Of a stretch of 22,512 nt of DNA, positions 9,216 through 18,939 are shown piece by piece. Numbering within the stretch: the stretch's first letter is position 1; every line of letters begins with the position of its first letter. Source of the stretch: Protostelium mycophagum (Eukaryota; Evosea; Variosea; Protosteliida; Protosteliaceae); contig MZNV01002631.1 in the NCBI GenBank assembly GCA_002081555.1, positions 1 through 22,512 on the forward strand. Direction: 5' to 3'. The position numbers and the translations under genes are program-made. The notes below the pieces were generated by a model. It was not told the origin of the DNA and made no database searches. It saw only the letters and a list, made by a program, of their open reading frames with translations.

Positions 9216-10289
9216 ATGACGCGAATAGACGCAGACCTTCTTAGAAAGAGAGCAGAACACAATGAAGGAATGTTGACCAATCTTAAAGAGGTCACACTCC
9301 ATCAGTTTGAGATCGAAAAGATCGAGAATCTCCATTTGTGTCGCCAACTCGAGATCGTGTACCTTCAGAACAATAAGATTTCAAAGATAGAAGGCTTGCA
9401 TAAGCTGAAGAGTTTGAAATATCTCAACCTGGCAGTGAATAACATCACCAAGATCGAGCAGCTTGATGGCTGCGAATCACTGAACAAATTGGATCTTACA
9501 GCCAACAACATCACAGATATAACAACGATACAAAATCTGAAAGACTTGGAATTCCTTTCTGAAATGTAAGAATGGCAGATGTTGGTGTCACACTCACTGT
9601 ACATAGGTATCTAGTGGGTAACCCTTGTTGCCATCTCAACGGGTACAGACATTATGTAGTGCACACGTTACCTCAACTAAAAGTGGGTGATTCATTGTGT
9701 CTATTAAATGTTTAAAACATTAAAACTCTACAGTCCTTAGACGGGGTGGATATCGACATCTCAGAGAGGATAGAGGCAAGGCAAAAATACAACACGATAG
9801 CTGCGGCCCTTCCAGCCGAGATAGAGGAGACAATTGCGAATGCACCCGTATATCCACAAGAAGAAACAAAGACAGAGGAAACTCCAAAGAAAGCACAAGA
9901 AGAAGAGCCTCCACAGCCACCACCAAGCATTTTTCACCCTGATGGTAGTCACAGAAATTCATAAAATGTTGACGGATGTTCAGGGACTGTCATGCAGAAG
10001 AATGAGGGAGGATGGAACTTCAAGTTGAAGGAGGAGGTCGACAGCATCATCTTGGTTGTGCCTTGTGGCAAATACCTTGATACATCGCTCATTGACATTG
10101 ATGCAAATCCAAAGTACATCATCATCACCATAAAGGGGAAGGTGAGGGTCTGATCATCTGAGTCTATTTTTGACCTTGAAGGTCCTCCGACTCAATTTTC
10201 CCGCCGAAATCGTCCCCAGTGGTTGCAAAGCGCAGAGAGCCACTACAACGGGCGACCTCACACTCACTTTTCCAAAGTGTAAAATGTGA
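9216..10289 (+). CDS. DNAAF11: DNAAF11 / LRRC6 dynein-arm assembly factor
   Basis: Cytoplasmic factor needed to preassemble axonemal dynein arms (TilB/LRRC6/seahorse family). 300 residues in five exons: 9,216-9,565; 9,607-9,682; 9,734-9,944; 9,984-10,141; 10,182-10,289; introns 39-51 nt, phases consistent. The N-terminus has the family hallmark DLLRKRAEHNEGMLTNLKEV and HQFEIEKIENL. Leucine-rich repeats follow (YLQNNKISKIEGL, YLNLAVNNITKIEQL, LDLTANNITDITTI), then the LRR cap YLVGNPCCHLNGYRHYVV and LPQLKSLDGVDI. A Glu/Pro-rich linker leads to a C-terminal CS/p23-like domain (GGWNFKLKEEVDSIILVVP, then KYIIITIKGK). It is shorter than human (466) because the tail beyond the CS-like domain is missing. 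ATG 9,216 is the first in frame. Its stop is only 23 bp from the stop of convergent CAD. Confidence 0.92.
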
Positions 10290-10311
10290 TGCAACTTGTT
10301 CAAAATCTTAA

Positions 10312-10317
10312 TTTATT
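10312..10317 (-). terminator. AATAAA overlapping the CAD stop codon
   Basis: The last codons of CAD (Lys-Lys-stop) read AAAAAATAAATT on the minus strand, so a canonical AATAAA spans the TAA stop itself. With DNAAF11 ending 23 bp away, a very short CAD 3' UTR that runs into the other gene is likely. Not proven to be used. Confidence 0.4.
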
Positions 10318-13300
10318 TTTTTTCTCTTTCTCCCAGCAACAATGCAATGAGAGCCATGCGGATGTACATGCCGTTCTCCATCTGTCTGAAGTAAGCAGCT
10401 CTGGGATCAGAGTCCACTCTGGGGCTGATCTCGTCGACTCTTGGCAGAGGATGCATCACGATCATGTTGTCTTTGGCGCCCGTCAAGACCTCTGGTGTGA
10501 TGACAAGGCCGCTCTTGACCTTCTCGAACTCCTCTTGGCTTGCGAATCTCTCCTTCTGGACACGGGTGACGTAGAGAACGTCGGTCTCGGCAAGACATTG
10601 CTCCAATGTTGTGAACTCTCTCTGAGGAATACCCTTCTTGTCAACCTCGTCCTTGATGTTTTGTGGCATCTTGAGTGACTCCGGTGACACGTATGTCAAC
10701 TTGACGCGGTACAGAGACAGAAGCTTGACAAGAGAATGTGTGGTTCTTCCGTGCTTCAGGTCTCCGACCAGTGTGATGTTGAGTCCGTTCACTGTTCCGA
10801 GCTCTTCTCTGATGGTGAAGACGTCCAAAAGTGCTTGTGATGGGTGCTCTCCGATACCATCTCCACCGTTGATGATCGGCTTGTTGCAGTGTGCTGCGGC
10901 GACGGCGGCAGCTCCGACGTCGGGGTGTCTCAAGACGATGACATCAGTGTATCTCTCGACTGTTCTGATTGTGTCTGCGAGAGATTCTCCCTTTACAACG
11001 GAAGATGATGTCTCGTTGACGGAAACGACTTGTCCTCCGAGTCTGAGTATGGCGGCGGCAAAAGAAGAAGCAGTGCGGGTGCTGGGCTCATAGAAGACGT
11101 TGGCCAACAATTTGCCCTTTTAAAGTTAGTTCGTTGCTATTTCGGTCTTTTACACTCTTGTAGATGCTCATAACTTAATCATCCTCACCTTCAACAAGTC
11201 CAGAGTTCCGGCCCTCTTAACCAACAATCTCATCTCGACAGCTGTCTTAAACAACAGTCTGAGGTCTTCGTGTCCAAATTGGGACACAGAAAGGACGTGC
11301 TTGTGTCTGAAATGGTCGGATTCTTTCTCGAAGATTCTGAGGTCTGAGATCATCGCGGAGGGAGTGGGTGGCTCCATGGGGACCTCCACTTCGGACTTCG
11401 AAACGACACGTGTGGGTTTGAGACTTGCGGTGTCCTGGGAAGCACGGAGGACAACGGAGTCGGAGGGTATATCACGGAGATTCTGTCCGAATCCGGGATT
11501 GACCAGAACCTTTCCGTCGACATATGCGACCTGTACAGTTTCAGAGTCAGAAATTTATCTTCACACACCTCTCCGCGAAGTACGACTCTCTTTACGGCTC
11601 CACGAACGTGGAATCCGGCGAAAGGAGTCCATTGGCATCTGGAGAATTTCATGGCGGGTGGGATAGTCCACTGCTTATCAAGGTCCACCTCCACAAAGGT
11701 GTCGGGCTGATCAGGCAAGTTGAAGATTCTCTTGGGGTTGGTGTGCAATCTCAAGACGATGTCATCGAGTGTCAATCTTCCCTTGTGAACCTGTGTACAA
11801 TGAGCATCTACAACGCTGTGAAATTTGAAAGAAATTTACCTGTGTGAGGAGAAGGGGTAACATGGTCTCAAGACCAGGGAAGCCGGGAGGGGGTGTCGCG
11901 CTGGTCTTCTCGTCGATGGTGTGGGGTGCGTGATCAGTTCCAAAAGTGTCAATCACGTCAAGGTTGTCCCATAAAAAGTCCTGGTCGGCCTTGGTGGCCA
12001 GTCTGGGTCTGACTTCGGAGAAGTTTGCACCGAGGGTGGGGATGTCGTCCTGGCTGAACAAAAGGTGGTGTGGGCAGACCTTCTCACGTCAGAATTTTCA
12101 CCGAAATGTCGTGGAAATTTCTCACCTCGCAAGTGACGGGAAGTCCTGCGGCCTTGGCTTCCTTGATGAGCATGATCTCCTCTCTGAGGGACACGTGGGC
12201 GACGTGGACTTGCTTCTTTGTGATGCTGCACATGAACAAGGCAGCAGCAAGTCTGGTCTTCTCTGCATGTAAGATGATGGGTCTGGAGGCGGGCCAGTGC
12301 TTGAAATGCTCCATCCAGACACCCATATCGTCGAGTTGTAGATTGGAGAAGGTGGGGTCGAGGTACATCTTGAGAGCACCAGACTTGGAGGCGATGGCTG
12401 GGAGGTGAGCAGCGTTGCTGCTGGAAGCGCCAAGGTTGATGACATAATCACACAACGCCTTGGAGGCGGCAATCTTCGTCACCTAAAAGATCAGTTTTGA
12501 TGCTAAGAATAGAAATAAATACCATAGCCAAGGTCTCCTTGTCTACAATGGAAGGTTGTGTGTTGGGCATTGCAGCCAATATGGTGACACCACCAGCAAG
12601 AGCAGCAGCAGTTCCTGATTCCCAGTCCTCTTTGTGTGTCTGTCCGGGGTCTCTCAGGTGGACGTGCAAATCGATCAATCCCGGGATTCTCACCAATCTA
12701 CAACCGTAAGTACACGTCATCAACTGTCAGAGAAATGTCAGATTACCTGTTGGATGACTGACAGTCATAAGTGTTGAGCTTCTTCAGTGCGGACTTGTGT
12801 GCGAGTGATTGTACGAATAATTTGGCGCACTTGATGTTTGTGATGAGTGGGACTCCAAGATCTGCTGCAAGTCTTCTGACAGTGTATCCCGATGTCACAA
12901 AAGAGCTCAATCTGGCGAAACGGTTGCTGGTGGGCAAGTTGATGAACAGATCGATCAGATTCTTTCGGAGATATGCGGAGGAAGACTCTCTGTGCTCGGG
13001 CAATTTGGCGAGGGTCTTGATGGGAACTTGGTGTGACTCCAAAAAGTCTGCGGTTCCCTCGGATCCGTAAAGTGTGTAGCCCAGCTGGACCAAGGTCTTG
13101 GCTGATTCCAGGAACTCGTTCTTTTCCGAGAAACTTCCAATAGACAGCAAGATATTCTTCTTAGGGATGGTAAATCCGGTAGAGAGGAGGGCCTTAAGGT
13201 AAGCCTCATCACGTGTGGCTCCAAAGCAGGCACATTCACCAGTACTGCTCATCTCGACTCCGAGCAAGGGGTCGGCTCCTTGTAGACGTGTAAAGGAGAA

Positions 13301-16300
13301 TTGGGGTACCTATTTTTGGGTCAGTTTCCACAGGAAGATGTCGTGGAGAGATGTCTTACCTTGACACCGACGTATGACTGAGCTGCGGGGATCACAATGG
13401 GCTTCATCTCGTCTCTGCCGACAAGTGCCCTTGTGGCTGCAGAGATGAAATCAATCTTGAGTGTCTTGCTGACAAAGGGAAGACTTCTAGACGTTCTCAC
13501 GTTACATTCAATCACCTGACACGTGTCAGATATGTCAAAAATGACTTGTTGACGTCACCTTGATGTCATTCTCCTTGGCGATGAACTGGATGTTGAAAGG
13601 ACCGGAGATGTTGAGGGCAATCGCGATCTTTCTTGCGACATCTTCGATCTTTTCGATAGTCTCGCGTTGTAGATCTTGGGGGGGACACACCAGGGTGGCA
13701 TCTCCGGAGTGAACTCCGGCATTCTCCACGTGCTCACTGATCGCGTGAACCATCATCTTTCCGCGGAAAGCGACACCATCGACTTCGATCTCCTTGGCTT
13801 GTTGGATAAACTTAGAGATAACCAAGGGTCTATCCTTGGAGATGATGGCTTTGGAAAGATACTCCCTCAACTCGTCTCCAGAGTTCACCACCTAAATCGG
13901 TTGAATCTCTGACCATCTACAACTGTCTTCTGGATCTACAACGAGATGAAAAATACCTTCATGGCGGCACCAGACAGGACGTAAGAGGGTCTGACAAGGC
14001 AGGGGTAGCCGACAGTTCCGCAGAATTCTTCTGCAGCTTGGGACTCTACCAACTGGGTCCAGGTGGGTTGTCTCACACCGATGGTGTCCAAAAGTCTCGA
14101 GAACTTGTATCTGTTCTCGGCACTGTCGATCATTTCTGGGCTTGTACCAAAGATGTTGACGTTTTGTCTGTACAAGGGCATGGCCAAGTTGTTGGGGATC
14201 TGTCCACCGACTGAAACGACAACTCCGAGGGATGTTTCGATCTGGAAGGGTGAGAAAATTCGAGGAAAGTTGGAGGAAATTTCACCTCGTAGATGTCAAG
14301 AACACGCTCGAAGGTGAGAGCCTCGAAGTAGAGTCTGTCGCACTCGTCGTAATCTGTTGAGACGGTCTCGGGGTTGCAGTTGATCATGAGGGTGCTACGT
14401 TTCATCAGAATAAGACCTCTCTACAACGAAGGAAGAAAAACTCACTGGTATCCCATGGACTTCAAAGTTCTGGCACAACCAACAGCACACCAGTCAAACT
14501 CCACAGATGTTCCTACATAGTTGAGTCGTGTTTAAAAAAATGACAATCTACAACGATGTAGACGTACCGATTCTGTAACCACCAGATCCCAAGACGATAA
14601 CACCCTTGTCGTTGAATGTGACATCGTGGTCAGTTCCGTTGTATGTCATGTAGAGATAGTTGTTCTGGGCGGGGAACTCGGCAGCTACCGTGTCGATCTG
14701 CTTAACTACCGGGGTGATGGACATGGTCTTTCTTACGGAGCGGACGGCCAGCTCCGTGCTGGAAGTAAGGTGTCCGATTCTTCTGTCACTGAATCCGATC
14801 TATTTTTGGGTCAATTTTGAGTGTCTACAACGAGGATTTTTACCTGCTTGGCGGTGAGGAGAACATCCCTGGGCAATGTTGAGACCACGTACTGTGACAG
14901 CACCTGCCACTTGTCAGAAAGAATCCACTAACTTTAAACCCCACCTTCTCGTACTTGACGATCTTGTGCAGCTTGTGCAAGAACCAAGTGTCAATCTTTG
15001 TCAATTCGTAGATCCTCTCGATGCTGTATCCTTGTGAGAGGGCACTGTGGATCCAGAAGATTCTTTGGTCGTCAGGGTTTTGAAGGGCTTGATCGATGTC
15101 TTTCTCGTCCAAAACTTCGTCGCTCTTGGGTCTGAGTCCGTCAAGTGATGGGTTCACCATGCGGATGGCGCTCTGTAGATGACGTCAATATCGGGAAATT
15201 TCGGAGGATTTTCAGATTAGAGAATGGGTCACCTGAATAGCTTCTTCGAAAGTACGACCGATAGACATAATTTCTCCAACTGACTTCATGGAGCTGGAAA
15301 GGACCTTCTTTACTCCGGTGAACTTGTGGAAGTCCCATAATGGAATCTTCACGACGATGTAGTCAAGACTACAACCGGTCAGTATGACATTCTACAACGA
15401 CAGATGCGAGAATTCACCTGGGCTCGAAGCAAGCGGTGGTAACCTTGGTAACGGAGTTTTTCAGAGAGGGAAGACTCTTGCCAAGCGCCAGCTTGGCGGA
15501 TACAAAGGCCAAGGGGTAACCAGTGGCCTTTGACGCCAGCGCAGAACTTCTGGACAATCTGGCATTGACCTCGATGATTCTGTACTCTTCGGAGATGGGG
15601 TTGAGTGCAAACTGAATGTTGCACTCTCCGATAACTCCGAGGTGACGCACCACTCGTAACGCGGAGTTTCGGAGCATTTGGTACTCGGCGTTGGTGAGGG
15701 TCTGGGAGGGAGCCACCACAATGGACTCTCCAGTGTGGACTCCAAGAGGGTCGAAGTTCTCCATGTTACACACTATGACGTGTCAGTGTGTCTCGAAAAA
15801 AGGCGGGAAAACCGACCTGTGATACAGTTGTCGTAAGCATCACGTACGACCTCATACTCAATCTCTTTCCATCCCTTCATGGACATCTCGATCAGGACCT
15901 GCTCGGAAGAGGCGAAGGCATTGTTCACAATTTCCAAGAGCTCCTTTCTGTTGTCTGCAAAACCAGATCCGAGTCCTCCCAAAGCGAAAGCGGCTCTCAC
16001 GATGACTGGGTATCCGATGATCTACAACCAGTCAAAAATCGAATTTCGCGTTGTAGACCGACCTCTGCCTTCTCCACGGCCTCGTCGGGGTTTGTGGCGA
16101 CAAAAGATCTGGCGGCCTTCTCGTCGATCTCCTCTAACCTCTTCACAAAGAGGTTTCTATCTTCTGTGTCGATCACAGTGGGGATGGGTGTTCCCAGAAC
16201 CTTCACTCCAAGTCTCTCAAACACACCGTCGTGGAAGAGCTTGACTCCACAGTTGAGGGCGGTCTGTCCTCCGAAAGACACCAAGATTCCATCAGGTCTC

Positions 16301-18043
16301 TCCTGCTCCAAGATCTGGGTCACGAATTGGGGTGTGACGGGCAAGAAGTAAACGCGGTCGGCCAAACCAGCGGATGTCTGTACAGTGGCGATGTTGGGGT
16401 TGATCAAAATTGTCTCTATTTTTTCTTCCTTGAGGGCCTTGATGGCTTGTGAACCGGAGTAATCGAATTCTCCGGCCTGTCCGATGGAGAGACCTCCAGA
16501 TCCCAAGACTAGGACTTTACGTACTGTCGGGATTTCGTAAGAGATGACCTGTGAATCTCAGTGAAATTCCGGTGAAAATTCGTGGACTTACGCGTGTGAG
16601 CTTGTGCTCGAATTTCTGGCCTCTGATTACGGCGATGAATTTGTCGAATAAGAATTCTGTCTCTTCTGGACCAGCGCAAGCCTCAGGGTGGAACTACTCC
16701 GGTTAAACTCCGACCGTCTACAACTAGGACTACAAACCTGGACACTGAAGAAGGGCTTGGTCTTGTGTTTGATACCCTCGTTTGTGTTGTCGTTTGCGTT
16801 GTAGAAGTACTCCTCCCAGTCCTCGGGAAGGCTCTTCGAGTCCACCGCGAATCCGTGGTTCTGCAGTGTCAAGTAACACCTGAAATTTCATTCAGTTTTT
16901 TGAACTTCCCACGAAATTTCAAGAAATCTAACCTGTTGGTTTCTCTGTCTATGCAAGGTTGGTTGTGGCCTCTGTTACCGTATTTCAGCTTGTAAGTTGT
17001 GGCTCCTGCTGCGCGGGCGAGAAGTTGATTTCCCATACAGATTCCGAAAATCGGCTTGGGGTTTTCGGCTTGAAGGGCCTTGCGGATATTCTCCACTGTG
17101 GATGTGCATAATTCTGGGTTTCCTGGACCGTTACTGCGGTAATGTCAGTCTTGTCATGGTGACAGGGGGGTGACGTCACCTGATGAAGAGACCGTCGTAA
17201 TCTGTCTCCTTGGATATGTCGTGATCGTGGGGAACGATCTTGACAGACACGCCTCTCTTCAAGAAGCATCTGATCTGATTGGTTTTCATTCCACAGTCGA
17301 TTATGAGAACCTGTTGTGATATCAGCACTTGCTGGATCGAGCCGTGAAATCATCACCTTGACATCGCCCTTTCCATACTCGAGGACTTTCTTTGTTGAGA
17401 CACGTGCCACACAGTGGACAGAGTCTATATCCTCGACGGGGATGTCCTCTTCTTTATCATTTCCAATGACCACCTGGAAGTGTCATTCCGGCGGTTCGAA
17501 GAAAAGGATGAATACCTTGGCTGTGCAGCTGCCCTTCTCTCTGATTCTCTGTATGAGCGCTCTTGTGTCTATGCCGTAAAGACCTGGGATACCCTTGTTG
17601 GCCAGCCAGTCAGAGAGTGATCTGGTGGCGTTCCAGTGGCTATACTGCTCGGTCTGATCTGCCACGACAAGAGCACGAACGTGAATCATGGTGGATTCGA
17701 AGTTCTTTGGGAGTCCGTGCTCATCCAGCTCTTCAGAGGGAATACCATAGTTTCTGATGTTACATGAGTCGCTGATCACACGCTACGAAGAAATCAACAG
17801 CGAACATACCCAATCATGGGATATGACAGAACTAAGATTTGGCCGTAGTAAGAAGGATCAGTCAAACTCTCAGGATAACCAACCATTCCTGAGGAGGTGA
17901 GATCACTACCGTGATAATCACAGCATACCAGTTTGGAAAACACATTCTCCTGAAGAGCTCTTTGTAGCCCCAAAGCTGTAGCCATTGAACACTGTGCCAT
18001 CTTCTAACACAAGTCTGCCTGGAATGCGCGCTGCCTCAGACAT
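10313..18043 (-). CDS. CAD: CAD: CPSase II - dihydroorotase - ATCase fusion
   Basis: Carries out the first three steps of UMP synthesis: glutamine-dependent carbamoyl phosphate synthesis, aspartate transcarbamylation and dihydroorotate formation. 2,161 residues from 27 exons (26 introns, 35-72 nt; phases sum exactly). Domains: glutamine amidotransferase ~1-375 ([17 protein letters not shown]; nucleophile Cys ~259 in FGICMGNQ; His in [13 protein letters not shown] ~343); CPSase ~376-1440 with two ATP-grasp halves ([36 protein letters not shown]) and a regulatory C-terminal part; dihydroorotase ~1449-1790 (HVHLRD ~1460-1465, [16 protein letters not shown] with catalytic Asp ~1675), apparently active; linker; ATCase ~1850-2161 ([21 protein letters not shown]). 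The order matches the animal and Dictyostelium fusion. The usual GHQ after the amidotransferase Cys is GNQ here. Start 18,043 matches family N-termini; the frame stays open to an ATG at 18,148. Confidence 0.97.
13310..13359 (-). other. CAD intron 20, sharing its 3' end with intron 14
   Basis: Between VGVK and VPQF. The sense 3' end reads AAACTGACCCAAAAATAG. CAD intron 14,800-14,843 ends AAATTGACCCAAAAATAG, 17 of 18 bases identical. Both include a CTGAC/TTGAC branch-like sequence. See findings. Confidence 0.85.
13892..13956 (-). other. CAD intron with two direct copies of GTTGTAG
   Basis: 65-nt intron between SGAAMK and [11 protein letters not shown]. In the sense direction TCGTTGTAGATC and CAGTTGTAGATG occur 19 nt apart in its middle. 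Both look like acceptors, but frame shows that the true acceptor is ..gatttag 25 nt further on, so these copies are not the splice site. Confidence 0.85.
16022..16062 (-). other. CAD intron with inverted motif copies at its ends
   Basis: 41-nt intron between EAVEKAE and IIGYPV. In the sense direction it begins gtcggTCTACAACgcg and ends ctgGTTGTAG. The CTACAAC and GTTGTAG blocks are exact reverse complements about 21 nt apart, giving a small potential hairpin or terminal-inverted-repeat look. Confidence 0.85.
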
Positions 18044-18168
18044 TGTTGTTGTTGGATAAGTGTCAGGCCTTTTCTTTAATCTTTTTAATAAATGAAAGCA
18101 GCTGAAGGCTGCTTGTTGATGACAGGTCTTCGCTGACTTTGTCTGCACCGGAGAATTTGAGAATATGA

Positions 18169-18651
18169 TATCTCAACGACAAAAAGCCAAACTTTCTCAA
18201 CATTCCTAAGGAATTTGACAGGCTACAACGCTCAATTTACCCGATTACATCCGCATTCCACGTGACCCCCCTATCTCCGGGAAAAGAGCCAGTCCCAGAA
18301 ACTCTCTCTCGGACTCCGAAGAGGCTTAAAGCATGCCGGACTTCAAGCCCCCTGAACGGCCTCTCAAAGCTTCTTTCGGGTGGCGGAATGACTGAAGCAT
18401 TGCGGGGATCTTGTATTAAATACACCGTGGAAAATCCCGAAATCCGTTGTTACATTTTTCCGGCGGGATCAAGCTGTTGCCTATTTTTGAAAAGCTTGGT
18501 TAGCGGTTCGTGTCTGACGACTGTTGAAACGTGTACAATATTAAGCATGATAGTCTTTTTCATTTCCTCATTTATCTGGGCATGTGGTCGCATTTTTGGG
18601 CGTCATTTCGCCGGTATCTTCTGTCGTTGCGATTGTTCTTATCCTCATTGA
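18169..18651 (+). CDS. Unexplained open frame, start not found
   Basis: I do not recognise this. The frame is open for 160 codons from a TGA (18,166-18,168) to the stop at 18,649-18,651 and reads like real protein in its first ~100 codons (KPNFLNIPKEFDRLQRSIYP, then LSPGKEPVPETLSRTPKRLK and GLSKLLSGGGMTEALRG). No ATG lies near its left edge; the only internal Met comes late. If real, it is an internal exon or part of a gene whose first exon would overlap the CAD promoter. The last ~50 codons are hydrophobic/Cys-rich and less convincing. It could equally be chance in a GC-richer spacer; a 62-codon frame on the other strand overlaps it. Confidence 0.25.
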   Translation, partial: YLNDKKPNFLNIPKEFDRLQRSIYPITSAFHVTPLSPGKEPVPETLSRTPKRLKACRTSSPLNGLSKLLSGGGMTEALRGSCIKYTVENPEIRCYIFPAGSSCCLFLKSLVSGSCLTTVETCTILSMIVFFISSFIWACGRIFGRHFAGIFCRCDCSYPH

Positions 18652-18939
18652 TAGTTTGGTTGAAATAAAAGCCCAAGTTTGCAAGACATCAGTATTTCTG
18701 ACGAAGCTTCGTGGGGGTGTCACAGTTGGCGAACCTGATCGACGAAGGTATTTTAATATAAAGTTGTAGATTGAGTGCACGATTTTGCCGTCCACTTGCC
18801 GGAGTCTTCAGAGGACATTTCGGCATGTCAACAAACATTCCAAATAAATAATTTGCGGTTATTAGCGTCAGGAGTTTTTTATGTCAAAAGCGGATCGTTT
18901 CTACTCAGAAATTTATATCTTTCTGCTGCCACATGCCTG
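18652..18939. promoter_or_regulatory. Upstream region of the adhesin gene
   Basis: AT-rich spacer, presumably promoter and 5' leader of the adhesin gene. It contains TTTTAATATAAAG at about 18,751 (TATA-like), followed at once by a GTTGTAGAT motif copy (18,763), about 170 bp before the start codon. Nothing else recognised. Confidence 0.45.

Noticed and set aside
13917-13942. Two GTTGTAG copies looking like acceptors, one of which would make a 21-nt intron
   Set aside because: Using either acceptor breaks the CAD frame; only the acceptor at 13,892 restores SGAAMK-VVNSGD.
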